From assembly GCA_963978895.1 (NCBI GenBank), contig OZ022239.1, positions 13,753,270-13,817,269 on the forward strand: 64,000 nucleotides of DNA. Reading direction: 5' to 3'. This document shows, piece by piece, positions 13,464 to 48,913 of the stretch. A program made the translations under genes and the position numbers. Position 1 is the first letter of the stretch. Every line of letters begins with the position of its first letter. Below the pieces are notes generated by a model. It did no database searches. It saw only the letters and a program-made list of their open reading frames with translations, and was not told the origin of the DNA. The stretch is from Erpobdella octoculata (taxonomy: Eukaryota; Annelida; Clitellata; Hirudinida; Erpobdellidae).

Positions 13464-13464
<1 letters not shown>
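13276..13464 (-). repeat. 5' LTR (189 bp)
   Basis: Has intact TG..CA ends. A primer-binding-site-like sequence begins one base inside it on the minus strand, which sets the orientation. Confidence 0.9.

Positions 13465-13467
<3 letters not shown>

Positions 13468-13541
<74 letters not shown>
13468..13541. repeat. (TA)n microsatellite
   Basis: A pure TA run between the LTR element and a Helitron 3' end. Confidence 0.98.
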
Positions 13542-13542
<1 letters not shown>

Positions 13543-13543
<1 letters not shown>

Positions 13544-14015
13544 TAGCAGTGCCCGACGCCCTGCTACATACTGCTATTTGAGATTTAAAACACTTGGTGT
13601 AAATAAATATAAACTATTATAAAAATATATAAAGGTTTATAATGCATAATACTGTTTCCCATCTAATAGGTTCTATGTAAGAAATAAAATTTAAACCAGA
13701 TTTCGGCCGTGGCAAACCTCTAAAGATTTTTACTGAATCTTCACGTTTATTACCTTAATTAACGATTTAACTATAAGCGACGGAGATAAAGACTAACTCA
13801 CCGATACAACAGTTGGCCAAACAATGAGAAGATGTGGAAAAATAGGAAATACAACAAAAAGAACAGCATCAACAGCAAATGGAAATTCTCCAGAAGCAAA
13901 CGAAGAAAACAATTTAAAAAGCAAAAGAAAGCTGATAAACAATAAAAGCTATAAAGAGAAAAATGTCCCAGGTCGTAGTTGCCTCAAAGCAATTGCATAG
14001 AGGAAAGCCGGGCGC

Positions 14016-14017
<2 letters not shown>
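13543..14017 (-). mobile_element. Helitron 3' end (family 2) and decayed body
   Basis: CTAG at 13543 followed by CAGTGCCCGACGCC matches the family-2 terminus (10800, 58664). The remainder is AT-rich with no recognised coding. The 5' limit is unclear and is set here at the next TA tract. Confidence 0.4.

Positions 14018-14078
<61 letters not shown>
14018..14078. repeat. (TA)n microsatellite
   Basis: A pure TA run of about 60 bp. Confidence 0.98.
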
Positions 14079-14082
<4 letters not shown>

Positions 14083-14334
14083 ACAATATATAAATGAGCC
14101 CTTGTGTTCAAACTTCCTCAGTTCTTTACATTTTCAACTGAATTGACGAGACACACTTTTTCGAATTTAACTGGCAGAAAAAAAAGAAAATAAAACGTAT
14201 AAACAACGGGATGTGATGATGGATAATTTTTCTTCGATGCTTCTTTAAGCGTCTCCCAAAAGAAGTAAACAACCCACCCAATCGTATAAGAACAAGCATT
14301 TGTACGGTTGCGAATTGCGAAGTTACAAGTTGAT

Positions 14335-14341
14335 ATAAAAT
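14335..14341 (+). promoter_or_regulatory. Possible TATA box of lev-9
   Basis: TATAAAA lies about 65 bp before the lev-9 ATG. In this AT-rich DNA such a match can easily arise by chance. Confidence 0.3.
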
Positions 14342-14405
14342 AAGAAACGGCGTGATATTCTCACTTTCTTTTGCTCAATTTATTTTTCAACGTGCTTGAA
14401 CAACA

Positions 14406-37400
<22,995 letters not shown>

Positions 37401-37452
37401 AAAGACATGCATTGAAATTATTTGACATATTATTGTTTACATTTAGGAAAAT

Positions 37453-37458
37453 ATTTAT
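37453..37458 (-). terminator. Candidate RBM41 polyadenylation signal
   Basis: The minus strand reads AATAAA about 40 bp after the RBM41 stop. It lies downstream of the lev-9 stop, so the two 3' UTRs probably overlap. Confidence 0.4.
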
Positions 37459-37495
37459 TTACAGCCAATATAAAACAAATTTTAGGTCCTTGAAC

Positions 37496-39313
37496 TCATG
37501 TCCTGCAAAATTCAATGATGATTGGCTTTCCTTTCAACATGAAACCATTTACTAACTCTAGTGCCAGTTTTGATGTTTCTACAGCTAAAATTCAAAATTT
37601 TAGAACTGTACAATTTCAACAACAAACATTATCAATAACAAAAGAGAATTAACAGCTTAGTTACATTAAATATTGATAAATAATACCAGTAATATTTATT
37701 AAAACAAATGAAAAAATATTCAGCTTACATCCAAATTTAACAAAAGCCTGACCCCTCATTTTTCCATACAGCAAGTGATAAATAATTTTTTCTTTATCTA
37801 ACTTCTGGAATCTTTGAAAAATGGCTACCAAATCATCCGTAGTTGTCTTTGAAGACAGATTTTTTAAATAAAGAGACTGAAATTCATTTTATATAATTAA
37901 TTAAAACTTAAATAAGAAAAACTAGTAAAATAACAAATAATAATATACTTTGCTTGGGTCACCAGGTAGATAATTAGAAAATCTAGGCAAATTCCTGATT
38001 TCATTCAAAGAAATTTTACAAGAATTAAGGTGTTCATCCGAAACAATGCTGATTTCGTGTTTTTTCTTAGAATTCTGTACATTTGTAAAATCTGAATCAG
38101 GCAACTCCAGTTCTGTATTATTACTTAAAGATTCAACTTCTTCTTGACAAAAATCATTAACTTGAGACTTGGGTGACAAAACATCCGTTTGCTGATCAAT
38201 AACATTTTTCTTATTAATAGAAAGGTCTTCTGAGAAAACTTGTCCTAAAATTTTATTTTTAAAATTATAATTCAATTTCAACTAAAAGTTAAAATATTTC
38301 AGCAAGCTGTTGAAAATATTTCAAAAACATAAAAAGTTGAGGTCTGCACAAGCACAGGTTTTTAAAGGAGCCAACTGGTTTGCAGATTTTTCTCGGGTTC
38401 CCCACAATGACAGGAAAAAATGTTCATTTTGAAGATGGACTAATTTTTAATTTGGGTTACCAGTAGACTTAAATTTGGAGTGTTGCTTTTGTATTTAAAA
38501 TTAATTTAATTTAGTTCTATTACATTTTTTTAAAATTGATGACCTGAAATGGAGCTAGTTTTTTCAAGTTCCAGCAATAACTAAATTATCAGAAAATATT
38601 TTTATTAGCTGGTCGGCTGGTCAAAGTTTGGACACAACTCAAAGCGTGTCCAACTTTTATGGAATTTAGTTTTTACTTGATTTAAAGAAATATATGCTGG
38701 CATATTTCTATACTAATATGAAATGAATGCTTATTGTAAATATATTTGATAAACCCAGGTTTTATTTGCATAAAGTAACATTTTTTGTGGGTAGGGACAG
38801 ATGGATTTGGAAAATAGTTGCGAGTTTGAGTTCAAGTAGAGAAAAGTTTCATATGGGTGGGGATAAGAGTAAAATTCATACTTGTGCAAACTACTACAAA
38901 ATTTAAACTCGTATATACTTTTTCTTTTTCTTTCCAATCTTTTAATTCGTTTTGATTTGTTAAATTTGTCCTTCATTTCGCACCATATATTTTGTAAGTT
39001 GTTGATTGGGTGATTTGGATCAGTACCTCCCATGCCGGCAACGCTTCTCCAAGCTGATGGGTAATGAGAACTGTTGGATGCTATCAAATTGTCAACCGTC
39101 ATTTTTCTTTCCGGATTGACCTAATTAATAGCATTATTTCATAAAAAACCACATATCAATATTCTGAGAATATGCTGCATACATTAAAAATTTTAAATCA
39201 AATCAAATTTATTTTCTCACAATTAACAGCTTGTCGTAATAAGAGTTGAACAGCTGATTTGCTTTTTCGGATCCAACATTAACGATTCCACCGCTAGTAT
39301 TTCCCAACTGCAT
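37496..39313 (-). CDS. RBM41: RBM41-like RRM protein
   Basis: RBM41 is an RRM protein related to the U11/U12-65K protein (RNPC3) of the minor spliceosome, so an RNA-binding role on minor snRNAs is likely by family. Minus-strand exons: 39313-39221, 39120-38919, 38244-37949, 37876-37729, 37584-37496 (TGA). They give 275 codons with matching phases. Residues 184-197 are LPRFSNYLPGDPSK, the conserved lead-in found in RBM41 and RNPC3. The RRM covers about 198-272 with RNP2 SLYLKNL and RNP1 MRGQAFVKF, ending LVNGFMLKGKPIIIEF. The N-terminal half has a conserved-looking WRSVAGMGGTDPNHP and a basic stretch. It is shorter than human RBM41 (about 410), so upstream exons may be missing; the ATG at 39313 is a choice. 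The ISLNEIR..GDPSK wording favours RBM41 over RNPC3, and no N-terminal RRM is seen. Confidence 0.78.
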
Positions 39314-40327
39314 TTTTTTAATTTAAATTTTCAAGAGTGATTGTTTCAACCCTTCAAGACTCAAGGAAGGCACTCAAGGGTAAAAAAAAAGTAAATTAAG
39401 AGCCAAATAAACAAAACAAATGTAGGTGAGATGGGGGATACTTGATCTCTGGGGCACGTTGATCTTTTGGCAATAACGTAATTATTTCTAAATATTAATG
39501 TAATGTGTAATCATTTAAAATCTTAATTTTTTCCGTTCAATTTTTAGTCCTATTTCTTTGTCAATAATCTGCCATTGAAATTTGAAAAATACGAAAGCTT
39601 GATTTAACCGGAGAAAAGTAAATCTTGACAACAGTTTCTGTAATTACAAATTAGATAAATATTTGTTGAAAAAAATTTATTTTGTCCTGTATAAGCGTAT
39701 GTTTAAGGCTTATTTTATTTCATATTTTAATTCTCAAGCAACACTTATTATTGATGAGATATCGCCAGCATTATAGTATGATCCATGTCATGGGGGCTCT
39801 GATCTGTAGGCCCTATACTGTATCAAAATGGGGTAGATCAAAATATCCCTTATCTGCCTCGTCTGCTCACATCACCTTTCGTTCTTAGCAGGAGGGGATA
39901 CAGGAAGGTTCTGGGGGTCCGGATATCCCTTTCGTGGTGAAAAAGTTAAATTATTTAGCAATTTATAGACAGTTAGATGATCCAAACGCCTAGGCGTAGC
40001 GATTTATCTAAGGTAGTAACATTTGCGGGCATGCCTAGAGAATTATTAAGAATGACCGGTGAGATGAGCTGACAGCTTTTAATGTTGGCAATGACCTTAA
40101 AATTTATTTATATAAAATCCAATGGACTTTCAAATGACTCCGATTGGCCGATGCGGTAATTAGTTACGCCAATTATAAAGATCTATGGTGCATGCAATAG
40201 GTTGTTTATTTCTGTTTTGTTAATAGGTCTATGGTTGTTTTTCTGAGTCGTCTTCACATCAGTCAGTATTTTTCGTCTTACTTTTGCAGTTATCTAAGTC
40301 TTAGCTCAGTAGAATTACACCAAAAGC
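39314..40327. promoter_or_regulatory. Shared upstream region of RBM41 (-) and UBXN4 (+)
   Basis: The two genes are head-to-head with 1014 bp between their chosen start codons, so this region must hold both promoters. No TATA box or CpG cluster stands out. GGGGGATACTTGATCTC near 39430 and GGGGTAGATCAAAATATCCC near 39830 look like a decayed inverted repeat. Confidence 0.4.
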
Positions 40328-43300
40328 ATGTTCTGGTTTAAGGGGGAAATACTGCATGCCATTCATTTGTCTAAATCTCAGAAGTCTTTGTTCGTCGTTC
40401 TCGTACAAGGTAAGGTAATCTATTATTTATTATTATTATAATTATATACTATACTAGCTGACCCAGCAAACGTTGTTTTGCCTTATAAATTATTTTAGTT
40501 TTTTTTTTATTAAAAGTTTAATGTACAAATTATGTCAATTTAAAAAAAATCAATCTCAAAGAGCAATCGAGAGAACAATGTTTTTTGTCAGTCCATCTTT
40601 AGCCAACACAAACAAACTGGATGGTTTGTCCTTCCGAGAACATGCCACGTATAATTGTCCGTGAGAAAAACATGGCGTGCCCAAATCTAAGCCACAAACA
40701 GACATTGTTTGGCCTTGCGACTTATTAATTGTCATTGCGAATGCCAATCTAATTGGAAATTGAATTCATTTGAATTCAATATGCACTTCTGTGGAAATCA
40801 TTGGGATCCGTGGCAGCAAAACACTTTCGTCTCAGAACTTGCCATTCAAAATGCTGGCTTCGACAATGTTTTTCATCAATTTTTTAATTACTAATCGCGT
40901 GCCATTACACAGCCGCGGTGGGTTCAAATTCTGAAGTAGAATAACCGAAGATCCAACTTTAAGTTGTAGATGATGCGGTGACATGCCTGGCAAATCCAAT
41001 GAGTTCAAAAAATCTGTTGGATAATTTACGGCTTCGCTGGCATTGCAAACTGTATCAATCAATTTGTATGACACCAATTCGCCTGGCAACAACTGCTGTA
41101 TCTTGAAATTTAAATCATTGACATCCACATTTTTTGCTGCAAAATGACTCTTTCTGCCAGCAACTCATGATTCAGCACTGTGGCCATGGATGATTGCTCT
41201 TTTATGTTGCACATTGCTTAAGTGCTGAATGAGCTGTTCTGCCTCCATCCAATAAAGTTGCTGCAATGCCAGACGATGCAACGGCCAAAGCTAGGCCATT
41301 ATTTGATCGTATTTCAGCAAGAATTAGAGAAATGAAAAATGTTTTCCCAGTTCCACCTGGTGCATCCAAAAAAAAAAGAATCCACTTTGTCCTTCAAAAA
41401 CTGCCAGTATAATGCGGTCAAAAATCATTCTTTGTTCATCAGTCATTAGTGGAACATAGCGAGTAACAATCACTGCCATTTGTACAGTATTGTACCGCAG
41501 TTCACCTGAAAGGAATCTGCCATAACTTTTATAATAATTTTAAAAAAATATTTTAAATAGCCATAGGCCTATCCTCAGACCTACTAAATGTACCCAAACA
41601 ATTTTATAAAAATCGGTTCAGCCGTTTCGGAGGAGTTCAGTTTAAAACACTATGACACAAGATTTTTATATATATATATAGATTATAATACCATTAATTA
41701 TATATACGGTGAAAATTCACGGATAAGTAACCCCCTTTTTCGCTATTTTCTGTGAAAATTCACGGACTATATGTTTACGTTTTGGCTATTTTCCGTGAAA
41801 ATTCCCGGAACGGCTGTGTACGTTTTGGCTGTACTCCGTGAAAATTTTCACATTATAATTAAATAAAATAGAACAAATAAAAAATAATTTATGATTTTAA
41901 AAGTTAATTTTATAATAAATTAAATAATTAAAAGCACACCAGCACTCGCACACATAGCAAAATGCACAATGGGCATCTGAAAACATATTAAGGAGTTCAA
42001 GGTTGGTCTAGTGGTACAGACACCGGCTTTCAGAGTCGTAGGACCTATGTTCGAATCCTGCTCACGTCAACTCCCGGTTTTCCTTTCCCGCCCGCTCGCT
42101 AGGTTGTGTAAAAATTTAATTACGATTGTTAATTATACATATAAAGATAAAAGGCTGGGTGGTAAATGAACAAAATTTAATAACAAGCATTAGGTAAGGA
42201 GTAAAACTGAAATGTCACTAGTTTCAGCTTTGCACCATAAAATCCTCGACAAAATCTAAATCTAAATCTAAATATTTGACAATATTTAGAGTGGCGTAAA
42301 TCCTAAAGGACTTCAAGGCCACTGAAGGGTTCTTTTGCAGAGGCAGCCATTTATAGGCGCCTACCCCTTTAGCAAATGCGAGTGAACTCCTTGCTTAAGG
42401 GAGTTACGCTGTTAACGCCGGTGAGGCTTGAACTGCCGACCTATTGATCGACAGGCGAACACTCTACCGCTCTGCCACCACCAAAAGGTCTTATATGGAT
42501 GAAATTCGTCAATATTTTGACAAGGAGTCTTGGGATTATATTTCCCATTATTATACAACAGATACTGATAAAGATTATCCATGTGAGACCTGTATAAATC
42601 CCAAATCCAGTGCAAATAATCCAAAATGGATACAGTGTGACCACTGCCTTGGTTGGTACCACTACGAGTGCATTGGGGTGTCACGTAAACCGAGGAATGG
42701 CTGGTTTTGCTCCCAGTGTAAATGAGAAATAATTATTTTTGTTACAATATAGTGAAATTAAAAATTTATTGAAATGTTTGTATTTCTTTCAAAAGCGTTC
42801 TTTATCTTTTCAATTAAATACTCGTTCGCTAAATTTTTCTCCTTGGTTGTTTCTTATGGGGGTGAATCGTCCAGTGGGAAAACGCCCAGAGGGCGATTCG
42901 TCTTTAAAAATTCACGGACTACAGAGAAAATAAACTGGCAGCAAAAATAGCGAAAATCGGTATTAATCTGCAAGTAAAATTTCACGGATAATAGCAAAAA
43001 AGTTGAAAAAACACGGTTGTGAAAATTCACCGAAAATAGAGATAATTTGATTTCTTGTCCTTGAATTTTCACGGAAAATAGCGATTAAGGGGGTTTCTTA
43101 TCTGTGAATTTTCACGATATATATCATCTTGCATATAATACTATATAATAACTAATCTATTGTACTATTATAATAACTACGAATAATAATGAATGGGTGG
43201 ATGGTTGCGGGCCATCCATTAATAAGTTTTTCATAATTTTTTTAATACTTAACTAAATAATCAGTTACTGGTCAAGTAAGTAATGTGTAAGCATTATTAT

Positions 43301-46300
43301 ACCTCTACATTACTATGCTAACTAGACTGCTAGAGTGGCTTTATAATTTTACAAGATGAAAATGCTACAGAAGAAGAGAAAAATGCTTGGGAAGATGTCA
43401 GTGTTCAACAAATTGCAGTTGACAACAAATGTGTCTGCTTGAAGCTGGAGGCTGGCAGGTTTTTATATTCAATCAATACAAGGCTATTTTAATCCTTACA
43501 TGCCTCACTGCTATTTTACCAGTTTTTAGCTTTTTTTAAAAAGAGAAAATCTCAAAAAAGCCTGGGCAATGGTGGGTAACTGCTTGCTTGCTTGAGCCAT
43601 GTTAGTCACCTTGTGATGCTTGAAACACATACTTACCATCATCCAACCAAGCTAAAATTTGGTGTATTGAATTTGTGTTAATTCTCTTAAATTTTAAATA
43701 ATACAAGTTTTTTTCAGAGAAATGAAACTATCAGTTTTAAGTAAATTTAAAGAAAGCAACAATTAATTTTTCAAATCAATAATTTATAATAAAAACTTTG
43801 TTTTTTCCATATTGATTCAAAAGCTTCTTAAATTTTCCATCCTCACATACTTCACACATCAAATATTTAGAAAACTGGTCAATGATTTTGTATTTTATAG
43901 ACTTATCATCATCAACAAGTAAAGGAAAAACGAGTTTTTAACACAAACTTTGATTTCAAATACACTCGATTTAGAAATACGAAAGATGTTCAAATTAAGT
44001 TTTTATTTATCCTAATACATGTATTGTCATCCAATATAAAGCTATGCTGAAAGTTTCAGCCGCCTAGCTAGTCAAAAAGCTGGTTAATTTTCACTTGCAA
44101 GATTTGCGTACAGAGAAAGCCACACACACACACAAATAGAGATTGTAACCTAAATAAAAGTTTGTAAAAAATGATTTGCAAAAAATTAGAAGCTGCGAAT
44201 TACAAACTATATTGCTTATTTTCGCAATTTTTAACAATTACGACATACTGTGCATATTTCCAGATTAACTTTTTTTTATACAAAATGCAGTTGCACTAGT
44301 ATTTTACATGTTTTCAGAAAACAGGTTTGCTTACTAAGTTCTGGTCTTCTAAATGACAATAAAAATGCATCTGAGAGGTACTTTTCACATAAATTCTGAT
44401 CACCCAGTAAGTTAGACCAGTAAGTGTAGCATATTTATAGATGTTTCTGTTTCTGCTGTAATTGATATATGTCAATATCCTGATTTTCAATTTTATTTAA
44501 GAGTTTGGTAGATTTGTGGTTTTCACAACTTTATGGGAGCAAAATTGCTGAGGCATTTAAGGACTGGTTTTTCTACAGACACTTTTTAATTAATTTAATT
44601 TTTTTTTAGTGAACTTGCCAACCAGTTTTCTCAAATTTGTATCCTAATACAACTCTGACAACATTTGATTTTTATCAATTTTTAATAACACTTGTTTTGA
44701 TCAGTTTTCCTTAATGCTAAACGATAAAGATCCGGTCATTATTTTTCCAACTCTCTATATTATCGGTAACGATGGACAGCCACTTGAAACTAAGGTTGGT
44801 CATGCTACAACAGAGGAGATTTGTCAGAGTTTCAACAAGGCTTTAGAGGTTCATTATTTTCTTAATGATTATTTTTTTGTTTCATGTAATTGTTTTTAAT
44901 ATTTATGTTGAATAAACGTCAAATTCATTTTTTTTATTGATAGCTTCACAGATCACAATTGCAACTTACTGCTCCTTTGGTCATTCTTCCTGATGGAGTT
45001 TCCCCATCAGAAGATTCTACTCACTCGTTGAACACAGAAGATACAAAAACATCTGAGGCTGCAGCAGGAAATGATGATATTGCTGAAGGTGCAGTAGAAA
45101 ATAAAGTTGATGATCTTGAAGGTGCATCTGCCAGTGGTCTGAGTTTGGAAGAAAAGGCTGAAATGTTTGTACTCACACACACCTATATATATATATATAT
45201 ATATTAGGGTGTCCCAGAATTTTTTTTTCGAATTTCAAAACGGCCACCCTCTATTTTTCTTTCAATTGACTTCAAAAGCTTAAATATTAAATATTATTGA
45301 GATCGGATAACGATAACCCGTGCCGACTTGACGTCAAAGTTTGTATGGAGCATTGTAGACCGAAATTTTGCATCGCTTGCTTGTTATTACTTGTTTATTT
45401 TATTAGTAGTTGTTGAATATGGTTTTGTTTATAAATCGAAGTTTATTTATCTTTTATAGGTCGACCCTTGTTTAGCTTTGAGCTTGAAGTCCTCAAACAG
45501 AATAGAAAACAAGGATCGACCTATAAAAGATAAATAAACTTCGATTTATAAACAATGTGCATTTGGTTGTGAGTGGTTTTTCAATTTGAAAATTTAAATA
45601 TTAAAAATGTGCCTTAAAAACTAATTTGATGTCATAAAACCCACAGCACAAATTGTATAGTAAAGAGCTGAAAGTAGCTGATCATGGGTGCTAAAATAGA
45701 AGTTTTTAAATTAAATTCGCTATGTATATGTCAATAATTAATATGAGTAATTTATGTGATTCAATCTTGTTTTTTTTTTAAATTTTCAAAATTTCATTAG
45801 GTATTTTTTCAGTAATTTCAATGTCTTAATCATAGAAATATATATAGCATATTCAATTTTTTGGAACAGTTCCCCAAGTAAGTTTCCCTAAATTCTTTTA
45901 GGACTTGTCCTTTATATTGAACTCATTCACTGCAGAAACAAGTTACTTTTTTTAAATTGTAATTTTTACTGGTATAACCAATGAAAAACAAGCATTATTA
46001 AGTTCCTCGTCTTTCAACCTGAGCATATTCCATTTCTATCCATAATAATTTCCTTAAAATAAAGTTGCCACATTTAATCTCAATGAAACACACTAGAAAG
46101 TACATTTTTCTAATACCATAAAGCTCTTGAAAAATGCAAAAAATGTGGCTTAATATTTCCTCTTAGAGGGAACCCTTACTTGCTTAATTTGGTTCTCAAA
46201 TAGCCATAAATAATTACACCTGATATTCATTAAACTTCAAATGTTTTCAGTGCCAAGCTAAAACTTGCGAGACTGAATGCAGAAAAGGCTGCTGAAGAAT

Positions 46301-48653
46301 TGGAAAAAGAGAAACAAAAAGAAATAGAAAGAAGAAAGTTAGGTCAAGGGTTAAATAAATTGAGAGACTTGAAGGAAGAAATAAGAAATGAAGAATTAAA
46401 GAAAGAATTGAGGAAGCAAAAAGAAGAAGATCAGAAAGCAAGAGAGAGAGTCAGGAGAGAAATTGAATTGGACAGGTTCTCTCTCTTTTTATTCTTAGGA
46501 GTTTTTAACTGGCTGGGGAAGTATGGGTTTGTCGGAATTAATTACTTAAAGGGTGTATCAGATGTGTCAAGTTATTTTAGTGTTTACTAAATGTGATCAA
46601 ATGAGTAAAAAATTGTTCTTGCTTATAAAGTCAAATTAGCTGATTTTAAATTCAGATTATAATTTTGTGAGTTTTACATTCTTTAAAAATCCTGTTATGT
46701 GTTATTATGTATATTTTGTTGTTTATAACTAATTTATGTGCTTTTGGATGTTTTGTGTTGTATGTATATTTTATTGTTTATAACTAGTTTATGTAATTTT
46801 AAATGTGTCTGTATTTGCAGAGAAGAACGTTCAAGAAAATATTACGGTGAAAAATCAGCCAAGGAAAAGGAGGAAAATTTCAAGCAGGAAGCTAAGGAAG
46901 CGGCTTTGAAGGAAAAACAAAGAATTGAGAATGCAAGCAAAATGTATGAATTATTTTTTAGTATAATAAAATCTTTATGCATACAATTATTATTAATATA
47001 ACTGAAGTCTTGTAGGTTAATTTTTAAATGCTTGTTTAACTTCTTTTCAACTGCTCACGGCAGTTATTTTAGAATAAATATCTCTTGAGTTTCTTCTTAT
47101 TTATTTATTCAGGGAGAATGCTCTCATTCAGTTTCGACTACCAGATGGTTCTCACATTAAAAACAGCTTCTCATCTTCTGATCTTCTCTTGTCTGCACAT
47201 TCTTTCATCATGCAGGTTTACTATTGGGCTTTTTTATAATTATTTGTTAAGTTTAGAAATTGTTTTCGTGGATAAAAATTATAATCTCGTACTATAATGG
47301 TTTTGAAAATAAATTTATATTTCAAAATTACTTTTTGCTTGATTTCAATATGGTTTAAATTTTTGAAATATTTTCAAGCTGCCCCTATAATAATAATAAT
47401 AATTTATGTGTTTCCAGAAACTGAATGGTTCATATAGAGATGTTAATCTATCAACAATATATCCATCAAGAACATTTGATACCGAAGATTACCGCAGAAC
47501 TTTTCTGGAACTTAACCTTGCTCCTTCTGCAGTTCTTGTTGTTCTGCCGAAGGTTGTCTACTGTTTCTAACTAACAAAATTTACATCGTAATTTAATATT
47601 TCAAGTAAACCTTTTCTTATAAATCATCTTCAATTATGGTTGAAGATTATTTGCTTTGATTATCAAGTCAAATCAAATCAATAAAATCAAATTTATTTAA
47701 CGCCAATGTCGTAAACGAATCTGAGGCGGGTGAACGTGAGATGAACTGACTAATTTAACTGGAAAAGATGAGTTTTTAAAGTATGTTTAAAGAGGGAAAG
47801 AGATGAAGCAGATTTGATATGGGAAGGAAGTGAGTTCCAAACCAGAGGAGCTGCAGCACGGAAAGCTCGTGCACCAAACTTAGTGTGTGAAAATTGGGGT
47901 TGAAGAAGAAATTGAGTTGAAGAGCGGAGCTGACGGGAGGGAGTGTATGGGTGTAGCAAGGTAGAGAGATATCTGGGAGTGGAGGTTGAAGCAGCCTTGA
48001 ATGCTATTGTAGCAATTTTAAATTTAATTCTTTTATCCACTTAGTTAGATTTTTAGTTAATGTTATCAACAGAAATCATCATCTACTCTCTCATCACCTG
48101 TACTTTCTGATAGAAGCAACATTCTTGTTTCTTTTTTGACCAAAATCCTGCTGCTCTTCCAGTTTCTTATTTCTTTCATACTTCCATCATCTGCTGCCAC
48201 ATCTCAGACACCGAATGCAGAAGTTCCACAGAATCGCATGGAGGAAGGTCCATCAACTTCAAGTGCTCCGCAGAATTATGGAGGTGCCAGACCAAAAACA
48301 TATACTAAAGAAAGGTTTAGCAATTCTTCTGATTATTATATAAAAATAACTACCTGGGTTACCTGGAGTTGCTCAGATTTTTTTACAGGTTTTTCTTTTG
48401 TTGTTTCTCTCTCTCATATTAATTTTCTTTTTCTCATGTTTCTTTTTCATTTTTTTGCTTTCTTTTTCTCATTCTATTTCTCTTTCTCTCTTTCTTTCTT
48501 TTTTTCTCTCTATCTTTCTTTCTCCATTTTTTCTCCCTCTTTTTGAACATTTCTTATAAAAGGTTTGATATGAATGTTTTTACTTATGTTGTTACTTTCT
48601 CTTTCTTTGTCCCTATCTCACTCTCGCTCTTTATCTCTTTCTTTTTTCTTATT

Positions 48654-48727
<74 letters not shown>

Positions 48728-48876
48728 ATTTTTAAAAAGCTTTTGTTGTCACTTTTTTCATTCTTAAAAACCTTGTCAAACACTTGTTTTCAAATCACCC
48801 TACAACAAAATTATTTTTCTATTATTTCTTTTTCTATTATTTTTTCAATCTCTCTTTCTCTCTTTTTTCCCTCTTT

Positions 48877-48913
<37 letters not shown>

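Larger units (their letters stand above)
11491..13464 (-). mobile_element. Non-autonomous LTR retrotransposon coding for a SAP-domain gag-like protein
   Basis: Two 189-bp direct repeats (11491-11679 and 13276-13464) enclose about 1.6 kb. The first differs from the second at three positions, so the insertion is recent. The minus-strand order is: 5' LTR (TGTAAAATCGC..GTAACA), a primer-binding site one base later (TGGTGATCAGAAGTAGGA, 13274-13257), a SAP-domain reading frame, a purine tract (AAGAAGGGGG, near 11685-11696), and the 3' LTR. There is no room for reverse transcriptase or integrase, so it depends on a relative. No clean target duplication is visible: both flanks are TA-rich. Confidence 0.88.
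41701..43122. mobile_element. 1.4-kb TIR element with GTGAAAATTCAC subterminal repeats and a PHD finger
   Basis: The ends are inverted repeats of about 62 bp (left TATATACGGTGAAAATTCAC, right read inward TATATATCGTGAAAATTCAC), both continuing through AACCCCCTT and CGCTATTTT. Several copies of the self-complementary motif GTGAAAATTCAC or close variants lie inside both ends, as expected of transposase-binding sites. The interior has a PHD-finger frame, a SINE (42283-42482) and a tRNA-like/Helitron scrap (41997-42150). No DDE catalytic region is recognised, so the superfamily is open. It lies in UBXN4 intron 1. Confidence 0.7.

Noticed and set aside
38731..38918. Extension of RBM41 exon 2 into an open tail
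   Set aside because: Reading on gives no family match; the donor at 38918 restores phase with the RRM-containing exons.
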